Position numbers and translations under genes: made by a program. 64,000 nt of DNA from Collinsella sp. An2 (GTDB taxonomy: Bacteria; Actinomycetota; Coriobacteriia; Coriobacteriales; Coriobacteriaceae): assembly GCF_002160065.1 (NCBI RefSeq), contig NZ_NFJW01000011.1, positions 1 through 64,000 of the forward strand. The letters are read 5' to 3'. Position 1 is the stretch's first letter, and each line of letters opens with the position of its first letter. The notes beneath the pieces are model-generated. The model saw only the letters and a program-made list of their open reading frames with translations. It was not told where the DNA came from and made no database searches. Below, one piece after another: positions 51,481 through 61,127 of this stretch.

Positions 51481-52446
51481 CTACACCGTCCTAATGCGCG
51501 GGTTGATGAGCAGGTACAGCATGTCAACCACGATGTTGATGATGACGAAGGCCAAGGCCACCACAACGACGACGCCCTGAACGAGCATGATCTCGCCGCC
51601 GGTGATGCCCTGCTGGATGAGCGTACCCATGCCGGGGAGGGCAAAGATGACCTCGATGACCACGGCACCGCCCATGAGGTAGCCGATCTTGAGGCCGAGC
51701 GTGGTGACGGGCGTGATGAGGGCGTTGCGCAGCACGTTCTTGGCGATGACGACGTTCTCGGGGATGCCGCCGCCGCGGGCCGTCTGCACGTAGTCCTTAT
51801 CGAGCTCCTCGACCATGGCCGTACGCACGATACGCGTCATCTGGCCGATGACCGGGAAGGCCAGAGCGATGGCGGGCATGATCATGCGTCCAAAGTAGCC
51901 CGCCGGGTTGGTAAACAGGTTGGGAAGCGCGCCCGAGGACGGGAAGACGCGCGTAAGATGGCCGATAGAGACCGCAAGGATGAGCAGGACCGCGAGCCAG
52001 AACGACGGCGTTGCGATGCCTGCGATGGATATCACACGTATGATCTGGTCGGGCCATCGGTCTCTATATATTGCCGATATCACGCCCAGGGTAAACGAAA
52101 CGACGGCGGCGATGATGAGGCCGAAGAACGTAAGCTGCATGGTGACGGGCAGCGCCGACGCGATGGCCGTGGCTACCGGCGTCTGGCGGCTGCCATAGGT
52201 GCCCAGGTCGCCCTGAACAAGGCCCGCAATGTAATCAACGTAACGGACGGGCCACGGATCGTTCATGCCGTGCTCGTCCATGTACTGCTCGACCTGCTCC
52301 GGGGATGCGCCCTCACCGAGGACGGTACGTGCCGGAATCGACGGGTCGGTAAAGGACATGAGGAAGAACACCAACAGGGTGACACCGAGGGCCATGATCG
52401 GCAACGCGATGATACGTCGACCGATGAGGCGCAGAAGGTTGTTCAT
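51481..52446 (-). CDS. satB: Sat-type ABC permease (OppB family)
   Basis: A 321-residue permease with the OppB opening (LLRLIGRRIIALPIMALGVTLL), the outer loop (PEQVEQYMDEHGMNDPWPVRY), and five further helices with the ATPase-contact loop QTARGGGIPENVVIAKNVL. It pairs with the permease half of the fusion protein. Start: ATG 52446 with AGGAGAGGG upstream. Confidence 0.92.
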   Translation of the reverse strand: MNNLLRLIGRRIIALPIMALGVTLLVFFLMSFTDPSIPARTVLGEGASPEQVEQYMDEHGMNDPWPVRYVDYIAGLVQGDLGTYGSRQTPVATAIASALPVTMQLTFFGLIIAAVVSFTLGVISAIYRDRWPDQIIRVISIAGIATPSFWLAVLLILAVSIGHLTRVFPSSGALPNLFTNPAGYFGRMIMPAIALAFPVIGQMTRIVRTAMVEELDKDYVQTARGGGIPENVVIAKNVLRNALITPVTTLGLKIGYLMGGAVVIEVIFALPGMGTLIQQGITGGEIMLVQGVVVVVALAFVIINIVVDMLYLLINPRIRTV

Positions 52447-52573
52447 ACCCTCTCCTCTCTCTTCTTACCAACAGTGTTATAAGGAGAGCCCGAGCAACGA
52501 CTGCCCGGGCCCTCCGAACGTCCTTACTGTCTCCCCCTCAAGATGTTGGGAAGACGAGAGATGGGCTAGGGTT

Positions 52574-54172
52574 CTACGCGCTGACGGTCTTGCAATCGAT
52601 GAAGCTCATGCCCGTGGTGCCGATGCCCTTGAAGCCCTCGATGGCGGTGCCGCTCGGGCTCTTGGATGCGTCGTCCCAAGAAGCGGTGACCGTCTGGACG
52701 TGAACGAGCGGGTACAGGACGCAGTTGTCGGCGATGATGTCGTAGACCTGCTTCCAGGTAGCCTGCTGCTCGTCGCCGGACTGGCCAAGCGCGGTGTTCA
52801 TGAGCTCGCGGATCTGCGCGAACTCGGCCGAGCCGCTCCAGCCGGTACGGGTCTGCTGCCAGACGTTGTCGCCGTACCACCAGTTGAGAAGCAGGTCGGG
52901 GTCGGCGCCCCAGCAGGACGGATCGCCCGGGGCGATGAGGATGTCGAAGTCATCCGAGCCGCCGTCGATGGCCGCATAGGTGGCCTGCGAGGTCTCGGTC
53001 TTGATCTCGACGGTGAAGCCGAGGGCCTCGAGATCCTGCTGGGCCTGGATGCCCATCTGCTCGGCTTGGGTGTTGTCCGTGGTACGGATGATGAGGTTGC
53101 CCGGGGTCACGCCGGCCTCGGAGAGCAGGGACTTTGCCTGGTCCTGGTCATAGGTGTAGACCGTGGAGGCCTCCTGATAGTTGGGGAAGTCCTGCGGAAT
53201 GTAGGACTTCGCCGTGGCGGCGAGACCGTTGAAGATGTTGTCGATCATCTGCTCGGTGTTCAGCGCATACATAATCGCCTTACGGGCGGTCACGTTGTCC
53301 CACGGGGCCTTGGTGGTGTTGAACATGATGAAGCGGGTGCCGAAGCCCTGGACCTGGTCGATCTTGCAGCCATCGCCCTCGAGGGTGTCGATGGCGTCGG
53401 AGGTGACGGACTCCATGACGAGCGTGGTGCCCTGCTGCTGAGCGGTCATACGCGCGGTGGCATCGGTCAGGATGTCATAGTGCAGCGCAGAGTCCTCGGC
53501 GGCGTGGTCGCCGTTGTAGTTGGGGTTCGGCACGAGGTCGACGGCGTTGTCGGTGATGCTGTCGTACATCCAGGGGCCGGAGCCGACGGGCGTGTCGGCG
53601 AGCTCGTCGTCGGTGGTGCCAGCAGGGAACACGCGGACGAGCGCCAGGCGCTCCTTGAGCAGCGAGAAGTTCGGCACGGACGTGGTGACGGTGATGGTGG
53701 TGTCGTCGGTGGCCTCGAGCGAGTCGATCGGGGTCAGGAACGCGGCGTAGGTCGCGTTGGCCTTGGTGCGGTCGAAGGACTCGACGATGTCGTCGGTGGT
53801 CACCGCGTCGCCGGTGGAGAACTTGGCGCCGTCACGAACGGTGATGGTGAAGTGGGTCTCGTCGACCTGTTCGGGGTCGCCCGTGGCGAGCTCGGTGAAG
53901 GTGCTGTAGTCGTGCGGATCGGTGCCATAGAGGCCCTCGAGCACGTGCCAGTTAGCGCCCAGGCAGAACGCCGACGACGTAGAGGTGGGGTTGTAGTCGG
54001 ACGGAGCATAGGCGGAACCAGCGGTGATGGTGCCGCCGCCCTCGGTGCCGCCACCGGTCGTGCTGCCAGCCGGGGCAGAGGTGTCGCCGCCGCAGCCCAC
54101 GAGGCCGAGGCCAGCGACTGCCGCGGCGCCGCCTGCGACGCCAAGGAAGGTACGCCTGGTCATGTCACGCAT
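52574..54172 (-). CDS. satA: Solute-binding lipoprotein of Sat-type transporter
   Basis: A 532-residue SBP_bac_5 protein. Twin-Arg signal (MTRRTFLGVAGGAAAVAGL) with lipobox LVGC, a Gly/Thr/Ser-rich linker, then the binding fold (TARKAIMYALNTEQMIDNIF; LDDFDILIAPGDPSCWGAD-like C-terminal part). First gene of the operon. The ligand is inferred as sialic acid from the nan genes downstream. SBP family 5 also binds peptides and nickel. Start: ATG 54172 after GGAG. Confidence 0.85.
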   Translation of the reverse strand: MRDMTRRTFLGVAGGAAAVAGLGLVGCGGDTSAPAGSTTGGGTEGGGTITAGSAYAPSDYNPTSTSSAFCLGANWHVLEGLYGTDPHDYSTFTELATGDPEQVDETHFTITVRDGAKFSTGDAVTTDDIVESFDRTKANATYAAFLTPIDSLEATDDTTITVTTSVPNFSLLKERLALVRVFPAGTTDDELADTPVGSGPWMYDSITDNAVDLVPNPNYNGDHAAEDSALHYDILTDATARMTAQQQGTTLVMESVTSDAIDTLEGDGCKIDQVQGFGTRFIMFNTTKAPWDNVTARKAIMYALNTEQMIDNIFNGLAATAKSYIPQDFPNYQEASTVYTYDQDQAKSLLSEAGVTPGNLIIRTTDNTQAEQMGIQAQQDLEALGFTVEIKTETSQATYAAIDGGSDDFDILIAPGDPSCWGADPDLLLNWWYGDNVWQQTRTGWSGSAEFAQIRELMNTALGQSGDEQQATWKQVYDIIADNCVLYPLVHVQTVTASWDDASKSPSGTAIEGFKGIGTTGMSFIDCKTVSA

Positions 54173-54355
54173 GATGTCTCCAATCTTTTGGCATCCCCTC
54201 CCTCACGCAGGAAAGGGGATGCATTTGTGGACATCACTAACATACCGAGCCTGGCGCCGCTTCCTCCCGGTTTCTCGGTGAACGGGCGCTAGCGCACGCA
54301 GACGGTTATTGCTAGCCCCTTTTTTGTTTTTTGTTGACATGCTGGACTGGTGGTG
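54173..54355. other. satA leader
   Basis: No gene. 5' leader of the operon with T-rich tracts around 54319-54333 (plus-strand view). Confidence 0.4.
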
Positions 54356-54370
54356 ATACCAAGCATACCA
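54356..54370 (-). promoter_or_regulatory. Candidate NanR-like operator
   Basis: TGGTAT twice, 9 bp apart on the minus strand (54370-54365 and 54361-54356), with a third TGGTAT at 54468-54463. GntR-type NanR proteins bind repeats of GGTATA. The match is only partial. ACTGGT/ACCAGT inverted arms frame the pair. Confidence 0.4.
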
Positions 54371-54731
54371 GTTTAATTATTTACCCCTCATTTATGACGT
54401 ATTATGCATGCTATTCCTGCGTTATCAGGTATTTTGTAATAGTTTATATCAAATAGCAATTAATACCAGTAGGCTTTCTAGGGGCAGACCACCTACGTGC
54501 CACTTCAAAAAGATTCTATGCAAGTCTTCAACTGTCCCCCCTATGCAGCACAGGGGCACGGCGCATGTTCAAGGGCCGCCGCTGTTGCGGCCGGCCCCTC
54601 TCCTTTGATGCGACGCGCGCAAGGCCGCGCGGCTCGAAAGCGGCGTCGCAAACACGCGTACCATGGTGGTCTTGCCGAACGTGCGCGGCTCCGGACTTGC
54701 GCGGCTCAAAAGCGCAGGCCCGGCAACAGCC
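54371..54731. other. Promoter region and uvrC 3' flank
   Basis: AT-rich to about 54480 (probable satA promoter), then GC-rich. GGGCCGCCGC/GCGGCCGGCCC near 54570-54596 could end the uvrC transcript. No gene seen. Confidence 0.4.
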
Positions 54732-56840
54732 CTAGTGGGTGGCGTCCTCCCAAGCGCGCAGCGTATCGAAGACGGCCTGTGCGACCTGTCGCGGCACGCC
54801 CTTCACGGCGGCGATATCGTCCACACTCGCGGCGCGCAGCTTCTTCATGGACCCGAAGTGCCGCATGATGGCCTTCTTGCGCGTGGGGCCCACACCTTCG
54901 ACCTCGTCGAGCACGCTCACGGTCATGGCCTTGTCGCGCAGCTCGCGATGGAAGGTGATGGCAAAGCGGTGCGCCTCGTCACGCACCTGCTTGATGAGGT
55001 ATAGCGAGGCCGAACCGTTTGGCAACACCACGGGGGTGTCGTCCCAAGGTACGAAGACCTCCTCGTCCGCCTTGGCAAGGCCGCAGACGGGAATGTCGAG
55101 CCCCAGCTCTTCCAGCTGCGTCAGCGCCGCGGTGAGCTGAGGCTTGCCGCCGTCGACCACCAGCAGGTCGGGCTTGCTGCCAAAGCGCTCGTCCGCCATG
55201 CGCTCAGGCGCATAGCGGCGGCCGAGCACCTCTTGCATGGAGAGGAAGTCGTTGGCCTCCCCTGTCACGGAGCGCACCTTGAAGCGGCGATACTGGCTTT
55301 TGTCGGCACGGCCGTTGGTGAAGACCACCATGGATGCCACGGTGAACCGGCCATGGATGGTCGAGATGTCGAAGCACTCGATGCGCATCGGCGGCGCGGG
55401 CAGCGCAAGGGCGCTCTCCAGCTGCAACAACGCCTGGTTCGTGCGGTCGTCGGCGTATCCCGTGCGCATCATGTAGCGCATGAGGGCATGGCGGGCGTTG
55501 CGCTCGGCGGTCTCCAGCAGGCGTCGCTTCTCGCCACGCTGAGGACGGTGCACGCGGCAGATGTGGCCGCGCTTCTCGGTGAGCCACTCCCCCACCACCT
55601 CAGCGTCGGCGAGGTCCACCGCGACGTCCACCTCGTGGGGGATGTCCGCGGTCTCGTCGTAGTAGCGCTTGATGAAGCCCGAGACGAGCTCCTCCTCATC
55701 CACGTCGAGCCCCTTGTCCAAGATGAACTCACAGGTGCGCACCGTGCGCCCCTCGCGCACCACGAACACGCAGGCGCCGGCGATCGTCTCCTCGCGGTAG
55801 AACCCGATGAGGTCGATGTCCACGCTCGACGGAAAGACCACCTGCTGGCGGTCATCGAGTCCCGAGATCACCTCGAGGCGGCGCTTCACGCGGGCGGCGC
55901 GCTCGAAGTCGAGCTCCTGGGCTGCCTGGGCCATCTCGGCAGTCAGCTCGTCGGTGACCTCGCGCCGGCGGCCCGAGAGGAACCGCTCGACACGGCGCAC
56001 GTTCTTGGCGTAATCCTCGGGCGTGATGGCGCCCACGCAGGCGCCGGGGCCACGCCCCACGTGATAGTCGAAGCAGGGACGTCCGTTTTGGGCGCAGATG
56101 AGGTTGATGATGTCCGCATCGTCGCCATGGGCCGCGATGAGCCGACGCGTCCGGCGCCATTCGGCGCAGGTGCCGCTGCAGATGGGAATCACCTTGCGCA
56201 GCGTATCGATGGTGTCACGGGCGGCCCGGCTATCGGTATAGGGACCAAAGTACCGCGTTCCGGGCTTGTGCTTCTCGCGCGTGTACTTGATGGCGGGATA
56301 TACATCGCTCTTCGTGATGGCGATGAATGGATAGCTCTTGTCATCCTTGAAGTCGACGTTGAAATACGGATGGTACTGCCCGATGAGGTTGCGCTCCAGG
56401 ACGAGCGCCTCGTGCTCGCTGCCCACGACGATGTAGTCGAAGCTCTTCACGAGCTGCATCATGAGCGGAATCTTGGCTCGGTCGTCGGTCAGCTGCACGT
56501 ACTGCTTCATGCGGGCGCGCAGGTTCTTGGCCTTGCCCACGTAGATGACCTCGCCGGAAGCATCCTTCCACAGGTAGCACCCCGGACTTGTGGGGACGCG
56601 CGCGACCTGCTCGGCAAGGCTCGGGGCGATGCCCGGTGCGGGCACGACGAGGCCTTCGTCGATGTGCTCGGTGCTCTCGGCGAGGTCCCGATGCGCAGCG
56701 CCGGGCGCGTCGGAGCCCTGCGGCACGGCGTCTGCGGCATCCGCGGACCCTGGCGTCATGGAGCCGACGCGATGAAACTGTCCGGGCAACCCTGCCGGCA
56801 CGGGGCCGGCCGGGGCGTCATGCCACTGTTTATCGGCCAT
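54732..56840 (-). CDS. uvrC: Excinuclease ABC subunit C
   Basis: A 702-residue nuclease that cuts on both sides of bulky DNA lesions. After an unusual polar extension of about 75 residues, the GIY-YIG domain follows (TSPGCYLWKDASGEVIYVGK; AKNLRARMKQYV), then the UVR region (AAQELDFERAARVKRRLEVI), the RNase-H-like second nuclease (IECFDISTIHGRFTVASMVV; LLVVDGGKPQLTAAL) and C-terminal helix-hairpin-helix motifs (VEGVGPTRKKAIMRHFGS). The extension has no recognisable motif. An internal start near ATG 56759 is possible. Confidence 0.95.
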   Translation of the reverse strand: MADKQWHDAPAGPVPAGLPGQFHRVGSMTPGSADAADAVPQGSDAPGAAHRDLAESTEHIDEGLVVPAPGIAPSLAEQVARVPTSPGCYLWKDASGEVIYVGKAKNLRARMKQYVQLTDDRAKIPLMMQLVKSFDYIVVGSEHEALVLERNLIGQYHPYFNVDFKDDKSYPFIAITKSDVYPAIKYTREKHKPGTRYFGPYTDSRAARDTIDTLRKVIPICSGTCAEWRRTRRLIAAHGDDADIINLICAQNGRPCFDYHVGRGPGACVGAITPEDYAKNVRRVERFLSGRRREVTDELTAEMAQAAQELDFERAARVKRRLEVISGLDDRQQVVFPSSVDIDLIGFYREETIAGACVFVVREGRTVRTCEFILDKGLDVDEEELVSGFIKRYYDETADIPHEVDVAVDLADAEVVGEWLTEKRGHICRVHRPQRGEKRRLLETAERNARHALMRYMMRTGYADDRTNQALLQLESALALPAPPMRIECFDISTIHGRFTVASMVVFTNGRADKSQYRRFKVRSVTGEANDFLSMQEVLGRRYAPERMADERFGSKPDLLVVDGGKPQLTAALTQLEELGLDIPVCGLAKADEEVFVPWDDTPVVLPNGSASLYLIKQVRDEAHRFAITFHRELRDKAMTVSVLDEVEGVGPTRKKAIMRHFGSMKKLRAASVDDIAAVKGVPRQVAQAVFDTLRAWEDATH

Positions 56841-56846
56841 GGATAC

Positions 56847-58982
56847 CTACCGCTTCACGCGGCTCAGGATGGAGCGGAACATGTCCGCCTCGGGGAACTT
56901 GAGCACGATCGCGGGGATAAACGTCACCAGAAGCGACGTCACGCCCGCCACCGCAATGTAAGCGATGGTCTGAAGCATGCCGGCCGTCTGCGCGGTGCCG
57001 TCGGCCAGATAGGTGACGAGCGGGCCCACAAACGTCTCCAGGACCCACAGCATGCCGGCTCCCGCCGCAGCGCCCAGGCCACCGAGCACAAGGCCGGCAA
57101 CGACGCCATGGAGAATCTTCTTCACACGCAGGCCGTGCAGACGACGGCGCATCCACCAAAACGCGCCGATATCGGACACGAGGTAGCTCGCCGTCATGGA
57201 CAGCGCGATAAACGGCATGCCGCCGCCGAGCCCGAGCGCGAACGTGAGCGACCAGGCGATCTCGGCCACGGCGCCCGCCAGAATGAAGGCGGCGTAGGGA
57301 TGCATGTTGCGCAGGGCCGAGCAGCCCTTCTGCATGAGCATGCACACGCCGTAGAGCGGCAGCGACGGCGCGAGGAAGCGCAGGTACTCACTCACGAGTT
57401 CCACGCCCCCCAGGTCGAACTTGCCCGCACAGTAGATCATGTTGAGCGGGAAGCTGAACACCATGAGATAGAGCGCGAAGGGAATGAGCACGAAGAACTG
57501 CTGGGCGATGCCGCGGGACAGGCCGTCGCGCACCGCGTCGTCGTCGCCACGCGTCGCGTCGCGCGCGAGCTCGGTGTAGAGCGCCGTGTTGAGCGAGACA
57601 GCGAGCAGCGCATAGGGCAGCGTGTACCACAGGCGTGCGTACGCGATGACTGACGAACCGGTGCCGGGCTGCACGGCAAGGGCCGTCGAGTTCATGACGG
57701 AGCTCGTGACCAGGGTGCACAGGGTCGCGATGATGGTGGGCACCCCGAGGGAGACCGTCTTGCGCAGCAGCGGATCATGCAGGTTGATGTGCAGGCGCGG
57801 ATGGATGCCGTGGCGGGCGAGCGCCGGAATCTGGCAGGCCATCTGCACGAAGACACCCGCTGTGGTTCCCACGGCGAGGACCGTGATGGCAAGCGCGTCG
57901 CTCACCTGCTGGATAAAGGGGAAGGCCACGAAGCTCGCGATGACCACCACGTTGTTGAGGATGGGGCCGACGTTGCTCCAGAAATAGTCTCGATGCGCGT
58001 TGAGCACGCCCGAGAACACCGAACCGAGCCCGTAGAAGAGAATCTGGAACGCAAAGATGCGGAAGAAGTAGACCGCGGTCTCCATCTCGGCGCCGTCGCT
58101 CATGAACGACTGCGTCCAGATAAGGCCAGGGGCAAAGATGCAAGCAGCCACGGACGCCACGCCGAGCACAACGAGCAGGATCGACAGGAGGTTCCCCACG
58201 TAATCGTTGGCGCCCTCCTTGCCGCCCAGGCGCCGTGCATCCATGTAGACCGGCAAGAACGCCGTCACCAGCATGCCGCCCATAACGAGCTCGTAGAGCA
58301 TGTTGGGCAGGTTGTTGGCGATGTTGTAGGACGATGCGAGCAGCGACACGCCAAAGGCGATGCCCATGAACCAGGTGCGGGCAAAGCCGGTGAGGCGGGA
58401 GATCACGATGAGTAGCGTCATGAGGCCCGCCGAGCGGCCGACGCTCTCGTAGTCGCCCGCGGCCTCGAAGTCATCGTCAGACGCCTCGTCCGCACGGGAG
58501 GTGCGCGCCGTGGCGTCGGTGTCGGCATCGTGTGCCAGCGCATCGGTGCGGGCAGCGGGAGCGGCGTCGCCCTCGACGGCGAGGCGACCCGTCTGACCCG
58601 CGGGCTCGTCAGGAGCCATGCCGTGCGGCGCGGATGTCTCGGCTGCCGGCGCGGCGTGGCCGGCATGCGCGGCCATCCCGAAGGCGTGCTCCGCCCAGAC
58701 GTCGTCGTCCGTGCTCACCGCGCCGGCCGCGGCCTGCTGCCCCGCCGCCGGCGCGGCCGCAGCGTGCTTGCCCATCCGCGACGATGTCGGAGCCGGGCTG
58801 CCCACACCCGCGCGCAGGGCGGCGTCCAAAAAGACGCTCGTCTCGTCGGGACGCTGCTTTGAACGGTCGTGCCGGTAGGACTGAGCCGCAGCGATGAACA
58901 CCGCGGTTTCATCGGGGCGCGGGGCCTCCTTGCGTGCACGGGGCGCGAAATGCGATCCCTGGGGCCGCTCGTCCACGTCCAT
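56847..58982 (-). CDS. murJ: Lipid II flippase MurJ with long N-terminal tail
   Basis: A 711-residue protein. The MurJ core of 14 membrane helices starts near residue 190 (GLMTLLIVISRLTGFARTWF, GVSLLASSYNIANNLPNML) and runs to the end. It moves the peptidoglycan precursor lipid II across the membrane. The first 190 residues are cytoplasmic, Ala/Asp-rich and contain two similar motifs, RPDETAVFIAAAQSY and RPDETSVFLDAALRA. Start: ATG 58982 with AAGGAG upstream. Close to uvrC (6 bp) and the ATP-grasp gene. Confidence 0.93.
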   Translation of the reverse strand: MDVDERPQGSHFAPRARKEAPRPDETAVFIAAAQSYRHDRSKQRPDETSVFLDAALRAGVGSPAPTSSRMGKHAAAAPAAGQQAAAGAVSTDDDVWAEHAFGMAAHAGHAAPAAETSAPHGMAPDEPAGQTGRLAVEGDAAPAARTDALAHDADTDATARTSRADEASDDDFEAAGDYESVGRSAGLMTLLIVISRLTGFARTWFMGIAFGVSLLASSYNIANNLPNMLYELVMGGMLVTAFLPVYMDARRLGGKEGANDYVGNLLSILLVVLGVASVAACIFAPGLIWTQSFMSDGAEMETAVYFFRIFAFQILFYGLGSVFSGVLNAHRDYFWSNVGPILNNVVVIASFVAFPFIQQVSDALAITVLAVGTTAGVFVQMACQIPALARHGIHPRLHINLHDPLLRKTVSLGVPTIIATLCTLVTSSVMNSTALAVQPGTGSSVIAYARLWYTLPYALLAVSLNTALYTELARDATRGDDDAVRDGLSRGIAQQFFVLIPFALYLMVFSFPLNMIYCAGKFDLGGVELVSEYLRFLAPSLPLYGVCMLMQKGCSALRNMHPYAAFILAGAVAEIAWSLTFALGLGGGMPFIALSMTASYLVSDIGAFWWMRRRLHGLRVKKILHGVVAGLVLGGLGAAAGAGMLWVLETFVGPLVTYLADGTAQTAGMLQTIAYIAVAGVTSLLVTFIPAIVLKFPEADMFRSILSRVKR

Positions 58983-59086
58983 ATCTGCGCTCCTTCCTCG
59001 TCGCCGCGACGCGGCGGCACCTCGCTCCGCTTCGTCCAGGGCCCATCTGCCGCAGGGCGTCTCCCCTGGCGGCCTCATCCCGGCTT

Positions 59087-60352
59087 TTAGGCGTAGTTTT
59101 TAGCCTCCGGCCCCCACACGTACTTCTTGAACTTTGAGATCTGATGGTAATACGTCAGGCTCGCCCAGAAATGCTGCACCGCGCTGTCGCGCTTCCAATA
59201 CAGCGGGAAGGCCGCGGTGCCATCGCGAAACGCGCCGAGCACCTGGGTGCGCAGAGCGTCATCGGCCACGGAGCGGCGCACCACGTAGGGCGGAACCGTG
59301 GTGTACACGAAGGGCTCGTCGGCGGAAAGCTCGCCCTGGGACTTGCCCAGCACCAGGTCGTCCACCATGACCTTGGCAAAATTCACGCCCGCCTGGCGCA
59401 CGAATGCCGAACTGCGGCCGGGGCGCGTGTTGATCTCGAAGAAGCGGTACGACCCGTCGCGCTCGTCGAACTTCACGTCGAAGTTGGCCATGCCGTGATA
59501 GCCCACATGGCGCATGAAGCGCAGAGCATCCTCCATGACTTTACGATTGCGCTCCGGGATGATGATCGCCGGGTTACCGATGGCTCCCGGCGCATGGTCC
59601 TCCAGGATCACGCGGCCGCCGCACATGAAAACCGGGTTGCCCTGGGCGTCGGTATATGCCGAGAGGATGCGAATCTGCGTGTCGTCGCCCGGCACGAACT
59701 CCTGCACGATGAGCGACCGATCGTAGGTCGAGGCCTGCAGGCTCTCGAAGATGCGCGTGAGCTCGTCGCGGTCATGGACCAGAAAGACCTTCTTCTTGTC
59801 GGGAATCTCCGCATAGTGATACGCGGCCGAGTTGGACGGCTTGGCAATAAGCGGGTAGGAGAATCCACCGTCGTCAACCGTGGCGGCGGGGTCGGCGCAG
59901 TCCAAAAAGACCGTACGGGGATACGGGATGCCCACCTCGTCGCAGATCTTGTAGAAGTTCTCTTTCTGCGTGATCTCGTCGAGCAGGTCGAAGTCGATGT
60001 ATGGCACATGGAACCGCTCCTGAAGCGTCCCCTTGTGCTGCGAGATGAGGCGTGCGTAGTGATCGCCGCAGCCCACCAGGAACGGAATCTTGCCCTGGTC
60101 GATAAGGTGCGCGCCCATGTCCATGAGCAGCGGCACCATGGCGTCGGCCTGGTCGAGGTCGGGCACCACGCGGTAGTCGACGAAACGGCTGCGCGACACC
60201 GACTTCACGTCGGCGGAGCCCAGCACGATGGAGCGAACCCCATACGCCTCTTGGAAGCAGCGCACAAAGGCGTAGCAGCTAAAGTCCGATCCAACGATCA
60301 CCGGCTGAAGCAGGCGCGGAAGGTCGCGCTCGTCAGGAGCAGCAGGTAGCAT
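59087..60352 (-). CDS. ATP-grasp carboxylate-amine ligase, D-Asp ligase-like
   Basis: A 421-residue protein. N-terminal PVIVGSDFSCYAFVRCFQEA resembles the opening of the D-aspartate ligase (Asl) family. The ATP-grasp core follows: PLIAKPSNSAAYHYAEIPDK, LIVQEFVPGDDTQIRILSAY, and metal-binding FFEINTRPGRSSAFVRQAG. Such ligases add an amino acid to the peptidoglycan stem peptide or make small peptides. Beside murJ and near an Asp/Glu racemase, a cross-bridge role is plausible. Start: ATG 60352. A minus-strand TACAAT at 60435-60430 makes upstream starts unlikely. Substrate unproven. Confidence 0.8.
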   Translation of the reverse strand: MLPAAPDERDLPRLLQPVIVGSDFSCYAFVRCFQEAYGVRSIVLGSADVKSVSRSRFVDYRVVPDLDQADAMVPLLMDMGAHLIDQGKIPFLVGCGDHYARLISQHKGTLQERFHVPYIDFDLLDEITQKENFYKICDEVGIPYPRTVFLDCADPAATVDDGGFSYPLIAKPSNSAAYHYAEIPDKKKVFLVHDRDELTRIFESLQASTYDRSLIVQEFVPGDDTQIRILSAYTDAQGNPVFMCGGRVILEDHAPGAIGNPAIIIPERNRKVMEDALRFMRHVGYHGMANFDVKFDERDGSYRFFEINTRPGRSSAFVRQAGVNFAKVMVDDLVLGKSQGELSADEPFVYTTVPPYVVRRSVADDALRTQVLGAFRDGTAAFPLYWKRDSAVQHFWASLTYYHQISKFKKYVWGPEAKNYA

Positions 60353-60532
60353 GAGCGTCTCGATTCTCGAATAACGCGGGGCAAGCCAGGCTCTGTCCCC
60401 CGCGTGAGCTGGCATGTTAACAGGGAAGCATTGTAGTAAATGAGCGCAGGGATGCGCCAAACGCCACACAAACAGGATAGCGCGGCGGCGATAGGGCAAC
60501 CGCGTCGCAATGCAGCAGCGCCCCAGAAGACG

Positions 60533-61021
60533 CTACTCCCGCGTGATGGCCGCCACCTGGGCACCCGTCACGCGAACGAGGTCGTCGGGTGCGAGCTCCA
60601 CCTGCAGGCCTCGGCGGCCACCCGACACGTAGATGGTGTCATAGAGGATGCACGTCTCGTCGATCACCGTGGGAAAGGACTTCTTCATTCCCACGGGAGA
60701 GCAGCCGCCGCGCACGTAGCCCGTAAGCCCCACGAGGTCGCGCACGTGAACCATCGAGAGCGACTTCTCGCCGAGCACGCGGGCCGCGGCCTTGAGGTCG
60801 AGTTCCTCGGCGACGGGAATGCAGCACACCACATGGCTGCCAGAGGATGTCGAGCACACGAGCGTCTTGAACACCGCGCCCGGGTCTTCGCCCAGCTGGG
60901 CGCACACGTGAACGCCTGAAAGGTCGCTCTCGTCAACCTCGTAAACGTGCTCGGTATAGGCGACGCCGGCTCGCTCGAGTTCGCGCATCGCGTTGGTCTT
61001 CTTGGTATCCTTCGCGCCCAC
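60533..61021 (-). CDS. ybaK: YbaK/EbsC Cys-tRNA(Pro) deacylase
   Basis: About 162 residues of the YbaK editing fold: KKTNAMRELERAGVAYTEHVY, VFKTLVCSTSSGSHVVCCIP, GYVRGGCSPVGMKKSFPTVID and the final VSGGRRGLQVELAPDDLV. It hydrolyses mischarged Cys-tRNA(Pro). The Lys in VFKTL is the key residue of the family. Start: GTG 61021 with GAGGGGAG upstream. ATG 61045 (GAGG upstream) would add 8 residues. Confidence 0.93.
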   Translation of the reverse strand: MGAKDTKKTNAMRELERAGVAYTEHVYEVDESDLSGVHVCAQLGEDPGAVFKTLVCSTSSGSHVVCCIPVAEELDLKAAARVLGEKSLSMVHVRDLVGLTGYVRGGCSPVGMKKSFPTVIDETCILYDTIYVSGGRRGLQVELAPDDLVRVTGAQVAAITRE

Positions 61022-61127
61022 GGCACTCCCCTCTCCACGTGGCATTTCACAACCTCGGCACAGCCGTCGACGGCGTTGCTGGTAGTATTTGATGGTACGC
61101 AACCGCCCGGTGAACGGAGCATTCCGC

